A stretch of DNA of 64,000 nucleotides from Glycocaulis profundi (GTDB lineage: Bacteria > Pseudomonadota > Alphaproteobacteria > Caulobacterales > Maricaulaceae): assembly GCA_007050995.1 (NCBI GenBank), contig VJOU01000004.1:114049-178048 (forward strand). Direction: 5' to 3'. The notes beneath the pieces are model-generated. The model ran no database searches. It saw nothing but the letters and a program-made list of their open reading frames with translations, and had not been told where the DNA came from. This document shows, one piece after another, positions 44,355 to 52,138 of this stretch. The translations under genes and the position numbers were made by a program. Every line of letters begins with the position of its first letter. The stretch's first letter is position 1.

Positions 44355-45032
44355 ATGAGCGATATCGTTGTCTCCGTCGAGGTGCGCGAGCGCACCGGCA
44401 AGGGCGGCGCCCGTGAGGCGCGGCGCCAGGGCTTCGTGCCGGGCGTTCTGTATGGCGGCGACCGCGGCCCGGTCGCGATCGCGCTCAAGCAGAACGAGCT
44501 GGTCAAGGCGATCAACTCGGGCAATCTGATCGCGAACATGATCAAGATCGATCACAAGGGCGAGCAGCAGTCGGTTCTGACCCGGGACATCCAGTTCCAC
44601 CCGGTCACCGACATGCCCGAGCACATCGACTTCTACCGCGTGGACGAGGACTCCGTGGTCGAGGTGGCCGTGCCCGTCCACTTCATCAACGAAGAGAAGT
44701 CCCCCGGCCTGAAAAAGGGCGGCGCCCTGAACGTGGTGCGCCACGAGATCGAGGTGAGCTGCCCCGCCGGCCAGATCCCCAACGAGATCGTCGTCGACCT
44801 GGAGGGCCTGGACATCGGCGAGTCGGTGCACATCTCCTCGGTGAAGCTGCCTGACAACGTCACGCCGGTCATCGACGACCGCGACTTCACCATCGCCACC
44901 CTGCAGGCCCCGCGCGCCATGGTCGAAGAGACCGAGGAGCCCGAAGAGCCCGCCGATCCCGAAGTCATCAACCAGAAGGACGATGGCGAGGAAGCCGAAG
45001 CTTCCGAGGGCGAAGGCGACGACAAGGAATAA
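44355..45032 (+). CDS. rplY: 50S ribosomal protein L25/general stress protein Ctc
   Basis: 225 residues. Binds 5S rRNA in the large subunit. The L25 domain occupies the first ~95 residues (R-E-R-T-G-K-G-G-A-R-E-A-R-R-Q-G-F-V-P-G-V-L-Y-G-G), followed by the beta-rich TL5/CTC C-terminal domain (F-I-N-E-E-K-S-P-G-L-K-K-G-G) and an acidic tail of Glu/Asp. The start at 44355 gives the typical M-S-D-I-V-V-S-V-E-V. It usually follows prs directly; here the accessory segment lies between. Confidence 0.95.
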   Translation: MSDIVVSVEVRERTGKGGAREARRQGFVPGVLYGGDRGPVAIALKQNELVKAINSGNLIANMIKIDHKGEQQSVLTRDIQFHPVTDMPEHIDFYRVDEDSVVEVAVPVHFINEEKSPGLKKGGALNVVRHEIEVSCPAGQIPNEIVVDLEGLDIGESVHISSVKLPDNVTPVIDDRDFTIATLQAPRAMVEETEEPEEPADPEVINQKDDGEEAEASEGEGDDKE

Positions 45033-45056
45033 GCCTCCCACGAGGCCTGACGGATC

Positions 45057-45088
45057 AAGGGCGGCCCTGGCATCAGCGGCCGCCCTTT
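45057..45088 (+). terminator. Intrinsic terminator-like hairpin between rplY and pth
   Basis: AAGGGCGGCC / GGCCGCCCTT, perfect 10-bp arms with an 11-base loop and TTT after. It lies 25 bases after the rplY stop and 20 bases before pth, so it may only attenuate readthrough. Confidence 0.6.
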
Positions 45089-45107
45089 CCATATCCGGAG
45101 CCGCGCC

Positions 45108-45716
45108 ATGCTGCTGATCGCCGGTCTGGGCAATCCCGAGCCGAAATATCTGGCCAACCGGCACAATGTCGGCTTCCTGGTCGTGGACGCCATCGCGCAG
45201 GATCACGGCTTCGGACCGTGGCGCGAGAAGTTCAACGCCTGGGTCAGCGAAGGCGTCGTGCAGACGGACAAGGGGCCGAAGAAGGTCCTGCTGCTCAAGC
45301 CGAAGACCTATTACAACAATGCCGGGCAGGCGGTGGGCGCGGCGGCGGCCTTCTATCGCATCGCGCCTGAGGACATCACCGTCTTCCATGACGAGCTGGA
45401 CCTGGCGCCGGGCAAGTTCCGGCTCAAGACCGGCGGCGGGCACGGGGGAAACAACGGCATGCGCTCGATCAGCGCCCATGTCAGCCCCGACGTGCGACGC
45501 GGGCGGATCGGGATCGGCCATCCCGGCGACAAGAACCGGGTGACGGGCTACGTGCTGTCGGACTTCCCCAAGGCCGAACAGGTCTGGCTGGGCGATCTTC
45601 TGGACGCGATCAGCCGCGCCTTCCCCCTGCTGGCGGCAGGCGATCTGGACGCTTTCCAGACGAAAGTGACCCATCTGGCCCCCGCGCCGCAGCCGCCTGC
45701 ATCCAGCGAATCCTGA
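45108..45716 (+). CDS. pth: Peptidyl-tRNA hydrolase
   Basis: 202 residues. Recycles tRNA from peptidyl-tRNA released by stalled ribosomes. Motifs: L-L-I-A-G-L-G-N-P-E near the start, the catalytic His in N-R-H-N-V-G-F, K-P-K-T-Y-Y-N-N-A-G-Q (usually F-M-N-x-S-G), F-H-D-E-L-D-L and K-T-G-G-G-H-G-G-N-N-G-M-R-S. The position between rplY and ychF is conserved. Confidence 0.97.
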   Translation: MLLIAGLGNPEPKYLANRHNVGFLVVDAIAQDHGFGPWREKFNAWVSEGVVQTDKGPKKVLLLKPKTYYNNAGQAVGAAAAFYRIAPEDITVFHDELDLAPGKFRLKTGGGHGGNNGMRSISAHVSPDVRRGRIGIGHPGDKNRVTGYVLSDFPKAEQVWLGDLLDAISRAFPLLAAGDLDAFQTKVTHLAPAPQPPASSES

Positions 45717-45900
45717 GCGCCGTGCCACCGGCGCCGGGCCGCCGTGAAATCGCCGCATTCAGGGACGGAACCAAGTCATTTTCCCTCGCGTATATGGTAT
45801 GTCTGCAACACCGGAGTTCCCCTGCTCCCGCAGACCATGATCCTCCCCCGATCATGTCGTGACCGATGGTGAAACGACCGGCGCATATTCCGCCGGACAG

Positions 45901-45947
45901 CCCGGACCCGCCGCTTCCCCCCGGCCGCGGGTCCGGGTTTCGTTTTT
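45901..45947 (+). terminator. Strong intrinsic terminator
   Basis: CCCGGACCCGC / GCGGGTCCGGG, perfect 11-bp stem with a 15-base loop, followed by TTTCGTTTTT. It lies about 185 bases after the pth stop and just before the next gene. Confidence 0.85.
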
Positions 45948-45979
45948 CCAAGGGGCGTCCTCCGCGCTAGGATCGCGCG

Positions 45980-46540
45980 ATGAGCGCCCTTCTCCTCGCC
46001 CTCGCCCTGCAGGCCACCGAACCGCCCGTCATCACGCCGGGCCGGGTCCATCACGACACCGCGCGCGGCGTGTTCGTGATGCCGCCCGAAGGCTGGACGG
46101 CGGGAGAAGCGGAGACCGGCGACGGGCTGGTCTTCACCCATCCCGGGACCGGCGCGCGGATCGATATCTGGGCCGAGCCCATGGGCATGAGCGGGCTTCC
46201 GGGCCTGCCCGACCACACACTGGACGCCCTGCGCCTGAGGCTGGCCGCCCCCGGCGTGCTGATGCGCGGAACCCGCGCCCTGCCCCTGGCCGTGGAGGCG
46301 GACGGCCGCGACCCGGTCGAGGCGGGCCGGATCGAGGCGCTGGCCTATGAGGGCGCGTCGGGCGGGGCCCGCTGGACCGGGCTCGCCGCCACCCGCTGCG
46401 GCGCGGACGTCTATCTGGTGCTCGAAGCGCCCGAGGCGGCGTTCGGCGGCGCGCGCCCGGTGTTCGACGCGCTGATCGAGACCGCCGCGCTCGACCTTCA
46501 GGGCGGCGACGACTTCCCTTGCGCCGCCGCGCGCGATTGA
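45980..46540 (+). CDS. Small exported protein, unknown function
   Basis: 186 residues. A short N-terminal hydrophobic stretch (L-L-L-A-L-A-L-Q-A) may be a signal peptide. The mature part has a beta-rich pattern with G-V-F-V-M-P-P-E-G-W, a P-G-T-G-A-R-I-D-I-W segment and two Cys (T-R-C-G, F-P-C-A). The P-E-G-W ... D-I-W layout resembles small periplasmic proteins that accompany peptidoglycan or lipid enzymes, but I do not recognise a family. Starts just after a strong terminator, so it has its own promoter. Confidence 0.6.
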   Translation: MSALLLALALQATEPPVITPGRVHHDTARGVFVMPPEGWTAGEAETGDGLVFTHPGTGARIDIWAEPMGMSGLPGLPDHTLDALRLRLAAPGVLMRGTRALPLAVEADGRDPVEAGRIEALAYEGASGGARWTGLAATRCGADVYLVLEAPEAAFGGARPVFDALIETAALDLQGGDDFPCAAARD

Positions 46541-46604
46541 CCGGGCGGGGCGCGCGGTCTAACCCCTGCCCAGCTTTCTCACCGAACTTCACCGGGGGCC
46601 ATCC

Positions 46605-47702
46605 ATGGGCTTCAAATGCGGCATCGTGGGCCTGCCCAACGTGGGCAAGTCCACCCTCTTCAACGCGCTGACCCAGACCGCGGCGGCGCAGGCGGCGAAC
46701 TATCCGTTCTGCACCATCGAGCCCAATGTGGGCGACGTGGCCGTGCCCGAGCCCCGGCTGGAAAAACTCGCCGCCATCGCGGGCTCCAAGCAGGTCATCC
46801 CCGCGCGGATGAGCTTCGTGGACATCGCCGGGCTGGTGAAGGGCGCCAGCCAGGGCGAGGGTCTGGGCAACCAGTTCCTGGCCAACATCCGCGAGGTGGA
46901 CGCGGTGGTGTACGTGCTGCGCGCCTTCGAGGACGACGACGTCACCCACGTGGCGGGCAAGGTCGACCCGCTGGCCGATTTCGAGGTGGTCGAGACCGAG
47001 CTGATGCTCGCCGACATGGAAAGCCTGGAAAAACGCCGGACCAACGTGGAGAAGAAGGCCAAGACCGGCGACAAGGAGGCCAAGGCCCAGATCGTCCTGA
47101 TCGACCTGGCGCTCGAACAGCTGCGCGACGGCCGCCCGGCCCGCTTCGCCGAGGTGCCCGCCGACCAGCGCCGCGAGTGGCGGATGCTGCAGCTGCTGAC
47201 CGCCAAGCCGGTGATGTTCATCGCCAACGTGGACGAGGACAGCGCCGCCGACGGCAACGCCCATTCGGCCGCCGTCGCCGAGCGCGCGGCCGAGGAAGGC
47301 GCCGTCTCGGTGGCCATCAGCGCCAAGATTGAGGCCGAGCTGGCCCTGCTGGACGCCGATGAGCGCGCCGAATATCTCGAGACGCTGGGGCTGGAGGAGC
47401 CGGGCCTGAACCGCCTGATCCGGGCGGGTTACACCCTGCTGGACCTCCAGACCTATTTCACCGCTGGCCCCAAGGAAGCCCGCGCCTGGACCATCCGCCG
47501 CGGCTGGACCGCCCCGCGCGCGGCCGGGGTGATCCACGGCGATTTCGAGAAGGGCTTCATCCGCGCCGAAACCATCGCGTTCGACGACTATGTCGCGAAC
47601 AATGGCGAGGCGGGCGCCCGCGAAGCGGGCAAGCTGCGCCAGGAAGGCAAGGAGTATGTCGTCCAGGACGGCGACGTGATGAACTTCAAATTCAACGTCT
47701 GA
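46605..47702 (+). CDS. ychF: Redox-regulated ATPase YchF
   Basis: 365 residues, an Obg-type P-loop protein that prefers ATP and binds ribosomes. G1 is [12 protein letters not shown] (~8-19), the switch area has [19 protein letters not shown], and the C-terminal TGS domain has [18 protein letters not shown] and I-H-G-D-F-E-K-G-F. The ending D-V-M-N-F-K-F-N-V is the family standard. Confidence 0.98.
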   Translation: MGFKCGIVGLPNVGKSTLFNALTQTAAAQAANYPFCTIEPNVGDVAVPEPRLEKLAAIAGSKQVIPARMSFVDIAGLVKGASQGEGLGNQFLANIREVDAVVYVLRAFEDDDVTHVAGKVDPLADFEVVETELMLADMESLEKRRTNVEKKAKTGDKEAKAQIVLIDLALEQLRDGRPARFAEVPADQRREWRMLQLLTAKPVMFIANVDEDSAADGNAHSAAVAERAAEEGAVSVAISAKIEAELALLDADERAEYLETLGLEEPGLNRLIRAGYTLLDLQTYFTAGPKEARAWTIRRGWTAPRAAGVIHGDFEKGFIRAETIAFDDYVANNGEAGAREAGKLRQEGKEYVVQDGDVMNFKFNV

Positions 47703-47741
47703 TCGGCTTCCGCAACCGGGGCGCGGGCGAAAACGTCCGCA

Positions 47742-47770
47742 TTGCATTTGTCTACACAAACGCCTACATT
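47742..47770 (+). promoter_or_regulatory. Promoter of brnT, probably leaderless, with embedded operator
   Basis: TTGCAT (47742-47747) and TACATT (47765-47770) are separated by exactly 17 bases, a good sigma-70 promoter. The ATG follows only six bases after the -10 element, so the transcript should start at or next to the start codon. The palindrome TTTGT-CTAC-ACAAA (47747-47760) sits in the spacer, where a BrnA dimer could block RNA polymerase. Confidence 0.6.
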
Positions 47771-47776
47771 TCTCCC

Positions 47777-48061
47777 ATGAGGGTGACGGGGTTCGACTGG
47801 GACGAGGGCAACTGGCCCAAGTGCGGCAAGCATGGCGTGTCGCGCGAAGAGGTCGAGCAGGTCCTGACGGGCTCGCCCGCCGTCATGGAAGACCCCCATC
47901 CGGGCGAACCGCGCATGCGCGCCATCGGAAGGACCCAGACGGGCCGTTACGTGTTCCTGGTGTTCATGCTGCGCCGGATCGGCGGGCGGAACTGGCTCCG
48001 GCCCATAAGCGCCCGCTACATGCATCAACGGGAGATCGACCGGTATGAAAACCAAGTCTGA
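47777..48061 (+). CDS. brnT: BrnT-family toxin (ribonuclease)
   Basis: 94 residues. RelE-fold type II toxin: G-F-D-W-D-E-G-N, K-H-G-V-S-R-E-E-V-E-Q-V, the R-A-I-G-R-T segment, and R-P-I-S-A-R-Y-M-H with conserved Arg/Ser/Arg. Cleaves mRNA when free of BrnA. There is no clear ribosome site upstream and the promoter -10 is six bases away, so translation may be leaderless. The next gene overlaps by 17 bases. Slightly lower GC than flanks. Confidence 0.88.
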   Translation: MRVTGFDWDEGNWPKCGKHGVSREEVEQVLTGSPAVMEDPHPGEPRMRAIGRTQTGRYVFLVFMLRRIGGRNWLRPISARYMHQREIDRYENQV

Positions 48062-48302
48062 ACCCATGCCCTCGCTGAAAAGCGACGAGGACGCCGAGCG
48101 CTTCGTGGAGACGGCCGATCTGTCCGAATACGATCTGTCTGGCTTCAAGCCGGCGCGGTTCGAGTTCCAGCCCAAGACCGCGGCGCTGAACATGCGGATG
48201 CCCCAGGGGCTTCTGGACGCGCTCAAGCGCAAGGCCCGCGAAAAGGGCATCCCCTACACCCGCTATGTGCGCCGCCTGATCGAGGACGACGTCGCCCGCT
48301 GA
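48045..48302 (+). CDS. brnA: BrnA/CopG-type antitoxin
   Basis: 85 residues. Antitoxin of the type II CopG family: P-S-L-K-S-D-E-D-A-E-R-F-V-E-T-A-D-L-S-E-Y binds the toxin, and the C-terminal ribbon-helix-helix (A-L-N-M-R-M-P-Q-G-L-L-D-A-L-K ... Y-T-R-Y-V-R-R-L-I) binds DNA. It represses its own operon by family precedent, and the palindrome at 47747 is the likely operator. Overlaps brnT by 17 bases. Confidence 0.9.
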   Translation: MKTKSEPMPSLKSDEDAERFVETADLSEYDLSGFKPARFEFQPKTAALNMRMPQGLLDALKRKAREKGIPYTRYVRRLIEDDVAR

Positions 48303-48368
48303 CGCCTTCGCGCTTGCAACCCTCGCGCTCACGCCCGATCCTCCCCGTGCCTGAAGGGAGGACCGCCC

Positions 48369-48833
48369 ATGAGACCCGTCCTGATCGCCGCCGCGCTGGC
48401 GGCCTGCGCATCCGCGCCTCTCGCCCATGCCGAAGAGCGGACCGCCAGCGGGCGGTTCGAGGTGACGCTGACCCCTGAGGCCGAGGGCGCGGACGGCGGC
48501 CATGACCGCACGCGGGTGGAGAAGGTCTTCCATGGCGGGATGGAGGGCACGGCGACGGGCGAGATGCTGGGGCTTTACGAGACCCGGGCGGGCTCGGGCG
48601 CATACGTGTTGATCGAGCGGTTCGAGGGTCTGGTGGAGGGCCGGGAGGGCGGTTTCTCGCTGGTCCATCACGGGCTGATGGCCGGAGGCGCGCCCGATCT
48701 GGAGATCACCATCGTGCCCGGTTCGGGTACGGGCGGGCTGCGCGGCATATCGGGCCGGTTCGAGCTGGACCTCAATGCCGAGGGCCATCGTTACACCCTG
48801 CATTACAGCGTCGAAGGAGAGACCGGGCGATGA
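48369..48833 (+). CDS. DUF3224 family exported protein
   Basis: 154 residues, signal peptide (L-I-A-A-A-L-A-A-C-A-S-A-P-L-A-H-A). The mature domain matches DUF3224, a small beta-barrel: G-R-F-E-V-T-L, K-V-F-H-G-G-M-E-G-T-A-T-G-E-M-L, G-L-V-E-G-R-E-G-G-F and V-P-G-S-G-T-G-G-L-R-G-I-S-G. The Cys in L-A-A-C-A-S might make it a lipoprotein. Function unknown; allene-oxide-cyclase-like fold by family precedent. It overlaps the crotonase gene by four bases. Confidence 0.88.
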   Translation: MRPVLIAAALAACASAPLAHAEERTASGRFEVTLTPEAEGADGGHDRTRVEKVFHGGMEGTATGEMLGLYETRAGSGAYVLIERFEGLVEGREGGFSLVHHGLMAGGAPDLEITIVPGSGTGGLRGISGRFELDLNAEGHRYTLHYSVEGETGR

Positions 48834-49699
48834 GGCACGGAACCGTCGAATACCGCCGCGAGGGCCATGCGGGGATCATCACCCTGAACCGGCCCCACGT
48901 GATGAACGCCTTCACCTACGAGATGGGCGAGGACGTCGCCGCCGCATTGGACGAGACCGACGCGGACGGGCAGGTGCGCGCGGTGATCGTGACCGGGGCG
49001 GGCAAGGCGTTCTGCGCGGGCGCGGACCTGACCACCGGGGCGGAGACCTTCAACGCGGTCGCCCGCGCCCAGGAGGGCGGCGGGTTCGACGAGCGCGACC
49101 CGCAATGGCGCGACCGGGGCGGCAGGCTGAACCTGCGCATCTTCGACAGCGTCAAACCGGTGATCGCGGCCATCAACGGCGCGGCGGTGGGCATCGGGGC
49201 GACGATGATCCTGCCCATGGACGCGCGCATCGCGGCCAGAGGCGTCAAGATGGCCTATCCGTTCACGAAGCGGGGCATCGCGTGGGACGGCTGCGCGAGC
49301 TGGTTCCTGCCGCGGATCGTCGGCATCGAGACCGCGCTGGACTGGGGCCTGTCGGGGCGCACCTTCCTGTCCGAGGAAGCGCACAAGAAGGGCCTGATCG
49401 GCGAGCTGGCCGAGCCCGGCGACGTTATGGACGCGGCGCTGGCGAAAGCGAAGAGCTTTTCGGCCGCCGCCCCGGTCTCGGTGGCGATGAACCGGCGCAT
49501 GGCGTGGCGCATGCTGGGCGCGGCCCACCCGATGGAGGCCCACCGCCAGGAGACCCGCGCCATCCTGCGCCGGGGCATGAGCGCGGACGCCCGCGAAGGC
49601 GTGATGAGCTTTCTGGAAAAGCGCGAGGCGGATTTCCCCGGCCGCGTGCCGGAAGACCTGCCGCCCGGCTGGCCCTATGACCGGGATCCCGGATACTGA
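48830..49699 (+). CDS. Enoyl-CoA hydratase/isomerase family protein (crotonase)
   Basis: 289 residues, cytosolic. Crotonase fold: G-I-I-T-L-N-R-P near the start, F-C-A-G-A-D-L-T (oxyanion hole) and A-I-N-G-A-A-V-G-I-G (second oxyanion Gly). At the position where classical hydratases have catalytic Glu (P-E-G-G), this protein has G-I-A-W-D-G-C-A-S-W-F-L-P-R. The Glu is replaced by Asp, so reaction details may differ. ATGA overlap with the DUF3224 gene. Fatty-acid or amino-acid degradation is likely. Confidence 0.88.
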   Translation: MRHGTVEYRREGHAGIITLNRPHVMNAFTYEMGEDVAAALDETDADGQVRAVIVTGAGKAFCAGADLTTGAETFNAVARAQEGGGFDERDPQWRDRGGRLNLRIFDSVKPVIAAINGAAVGIGATMILPMDARIAARGVKMAYPFTKRGIAWDGCASWFLPRIVGIETALDWGLSGRTFLSEEAHKKGLIGELAEPGDVMDAALAKAKSFSAAAPVSVAMNRRMAWRMLGAAHPMEAHRQETRAILRRGMSADAREGVMSFLEKREADFPGRVPEDLPPGWPYDRDPGY

Positions 49700-49781
49700 G
49701 CTCACGGCTTTTTGCGGAGCCCGGCCTCGACATCGCGCGGGCGCGGGCCTAACTGGCAGGCATTGATTTTCTCCAGCCAAG

Positions 49782-49817
49782 GGCCCCGGCGACCCCGGGG
49801 CCTTCGGCGTCTTTTTT
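49782..49817 (+). terminator. Hairpin behind the crotonase gene
   Basis: GGCCCCGG / CCGGGGCC with a five-base loop and TTTTTT nine bases after the stem. The gap between stem and T-run makes it only a moderate terminator. Confidence 0.5.
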
Positions 49818-49830
49818 GAAAGCGTGACCG

Positions 49831-51090
49831 TTGAGCCTTTCCACGCCCGATCCCAAGCGGCCCGTCCTGACCGTGCCTGAACTGGTCGCCATGGTGGCGG
49901 GCCTGATGGCGCTGAACGCGCTGGCCATCGACATCATGCTGCCCGCCCTGCCTGATATCGGGGCCACGTTCGGCGTGCCGGGCAATGACCGCCAGCTTGT
50001 GGTCACCGCCTACGTGTTCGGCTTCGGCGTCGCCCAGCTCTTCTACGGGCCTCTGGCCGACGCGCTGGGGCGGCGCAGGATCATGCTGTCCAGCCTGATC
50101 GCGTTTCTGGGCGCGACGGTGCTGGCCATCGCCGCGCCCGATTATGGCTGGCTGCTCGCCGCCCGCGTGCTGCAGGGGGTGGCCGCCGCGGCGACGCGGG
50201 TGGTGGCGATGGCGCTGGTGCGCGATCTGGTCTCAGGCCGCCGCATGGCCCAGATCATGTCCTTCGCGATCACCGTGTTCATGATCGTGCCCATCCTCGC
50301 GCCGGGGGTGGGCCAGCTCATCCTGTTCGTGGCCGAGTGGCGGTGGATCTTCGGCGCCCTGCTGATCGGCACGGGCCTGCTGACCGCGTGGATGTATCTG
50401 CGCTGGCCCGAGACCCTGACGGCGGACAACCGCGCGCCTTTCCGGCTGGGGGCTGCGGCGCGCAATTACTGGCTGGCGGCGAGGAACCGGATCACGCTGG
50501 GCTACATGCTCGCCTCCTCGCTGATCTTCGGCGCGCTGTTCGCCTTCATCGCGACCTCCGAGCAGGTGATGGCCGAGCTTTACGGGTTGGGCGAGTGGTT
50601 CGCGGTGGGCTTCGGCGGCATCGCGGTGGGGCTGGCGATCTCGTCGATCCTGAACGCGCGGATCGTGGGGCGGCTGGGCATGCGCCGGGTTTCGCACACC
50701 GCGCTGATCGCCTTCATCGCGGTCAATGGCGGCCATGCCCTGTGGTCGCTGATGGCGGGCAACCCGCCCTTCTGGGCCTTCTACCTGCTGTTCGGGCTGG
50801 GGATGATGCTGTTCGGCATGATCGGGGCGAATTTCTCCGCCCTCGTGATGGAGCCCGCGGGCCAGCGCGCGGGCGTGACCGCGGCGCTGTACGGCTCGAT
50901 GACCTCCATCGGCGGAGCGGTGCTGGGCGCGCTGATCGGGCAGGCCTATGACGGCTCCGTCACCCCGCTGCTGGCGGGCATGGCGATCCTGGGCCTGATG
51001 GCGCTGGGCTGCGTGCTGGTCACCGAGCGGGGCCGCCTGTTCGAGACCGGCGAGGACGCCGCCGAGGCCAGTCCTGCGCCGGGCGAGTAG
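49831..51090 (+). CDS. Multidrug efflux MFS transporter, Bcr/CflA type
   Basis: 419 residues with twelve membrane helices. The N-terminal M-A-L-N-A-L-A-I-D-I-M-L-P-A-L-P-D-I and G-P-L-A-D-A-L-G-R-R-R-I motif A are typical of the Bcr/CflA (bicyclomycin/chloramphenicol) group. R-V-L-Q-G-V-A-A-A-A-T-R forms motif C-like sequence. TTG at 49831 is the start I prefer; the next ATG gives residue 21. Its end lies three bases from the end of rlmJ on the other strand. Confidence 0.9.
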   Translation: MSLSTPDPKRPVLTVPELVAMVAGLMALNALAIDIMLPALPDIGATFGVPGNDRQLVVTAYVFGFGVAQLFYGPLADALGRRRIMLSSLIAFLGATVLAIAAPDYGWLLAARVLQGVAAAATRVVAMALVRDLVSGRRMAQIMSFAITVFMIVPILAPGVGQLILFVAEWRWIFGALLIGTGLLTAWMYLRWPETLTADNRAPFRLGAAARNYWLAARNRITLGYMLASSLIFGALFAFIATSEQVMAELYGLGEWFAVGFGGIAVGLAISSILNARIVGRLGMRRVSHTALIAFIAVNGGHALWSLMAGNPPFWAFYLLFGLGMMLFGMIGANFSALVMEPAGQRAGVTAALYGSMTSIGGAVLGALIGQAYDGSVTPLLAGMAILGLMALGCVLVTERGRLFETGEDAAEASPAPGE

Positions 51091-51093
51091 CTT

Positions 51094-51987
51094 TCAGAAC
51101 TCGTCCACGCTCAGGCTGTCGCCTGAGATGGCGCCGTCCACACGCCAGCCCGCGCCGTCGCCCTGCTTGAGGGTGGCACACAGCCAGTCCATGACCGCCA
51201 GCAGGTCCGCCTCCAGCGTGTAGGGCGGGTTGATGACGACCACCCCGGCCCCGGCCAGCTTGCCCTCGGTGTCGAGGTCACGCACCCACAGGTCCGCGCG
51301 CAGGATGTGCTCGGGCTTGAGATCGTGCTCCTCGAACAGCCACTCCGCCAGGCCCACATCGAAGCGTTCCTGCGCCCACAGATCCTTCAGGGGGCGCCAG
51401 AAAATGAAGGTCCCCCCGGGCCAGCGCGAGAGCCCGTCCATGGCCGCCTTGGCCATGTGGGCCATCTCGTCGCGATGCTCGAAGGGCGGGTCGACCAGGA
51501 CCAGTCCGCGCTTCTCCCTGGGCGGGACAACGGCCTTGAGCGCCTTGTAGCCGTCCCGCTTCTCCACCTTGACCCGCCCGTCCTTGGCGAACAGGCGGTC
51601 GAGGGTCTTCGCGTCCTGCTCGTGCAGCTCGCACAGGTGCAGCCGGTCGGACTTGCGCGCCAGATGCGCGGCCAGGGCGGGCGAGCCGGGATAGGTCGTC
51701 AGCGCCCCCGGCCCGTTGATCGCGCGCACCGCGTCAAGCCAAGGCGTCAGCACGCGCAGCGCCTCATCGGGCATGTCGGCGTCCAGAAGGCGGCCGACGC
51801 CGTCTTTCCATTCGGGGCTGCGCAGGGCGGCGTCCGAGGTCAGGTCGTAGCGGCCGATCCCGGCATGGGTGTCGATGACCGCGAAGGGCCGGTCCTTCTT
51901 CTTCAGGTGCTCGACGCACAGGGCGAGCACCAGATGCTTGAGGACATCGGCGAAATTTCCGGCGTGGAAGGCGTGTCTGTAATTCAT
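51094..51987 (-). CDS. rlmJ: 23S rRNA (adenine-2030-N6)-methyltransferase RlmJ
   Basis: 297 residues. N-terminal N-Y-R-H-A-F-H-A-G-N-F-A-D-V-L-K-H is the RlmJ/YhiR hallmark. SAM-binding and catalytic segments follow: V-I-D-T-H-A-G-I-G-R-Y-D-L, G-S-P at residue ~110, and the catalytic D-P-P-F in V-L-V-D-P-P-F-E. Methylates A2030 in 23S rRNA. I chose the ATG that begins M-N-Y-R; an upstream in-frame start gives a 20-residue Arg-rich extension without family match. Confidence 0.95.
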   Translation of the reverse strand: MNYRHAFHAGNFADVLKHLVLALCVEHLKKKDRPFAVIDTHAGIGRYDLTSDAALRSPEWKDGVGRLLDADMPDEALRVLTPWLDAVRAINGPGALTTYPGSPALAAHLARKSDRLHLCELHEQDAKTLDRLFAKDGRVKVEKRDGYKALKAVVPPREKRGLVLVDPPFEHRDEMAHMAKAAMDGLSRWPGGTFIFWRPLKDLWAQERFDVGLAEWLFEEHDLKPEHILRADLWVRDLDTEGKLAGAGVVVINPPYTLEADLLAVMDWLCATLKQGDGAGWRVDGAISGDSLSVDEF

Positions 51988-52138
51988 GGCTCCCTCATAG
52001 CCGCCCGCCCCGCGCCGCGCCAGCGCCCGCCCACGGGTTTGTGACAAGCGGGTGCGTTGACCCGCAGGCTCGCCCCCCTAGTCTGGCGCGGCGACGGGGC
52101 CGGGGGGCCGCCGAACGCTGACACATCGGGGAGACCAC

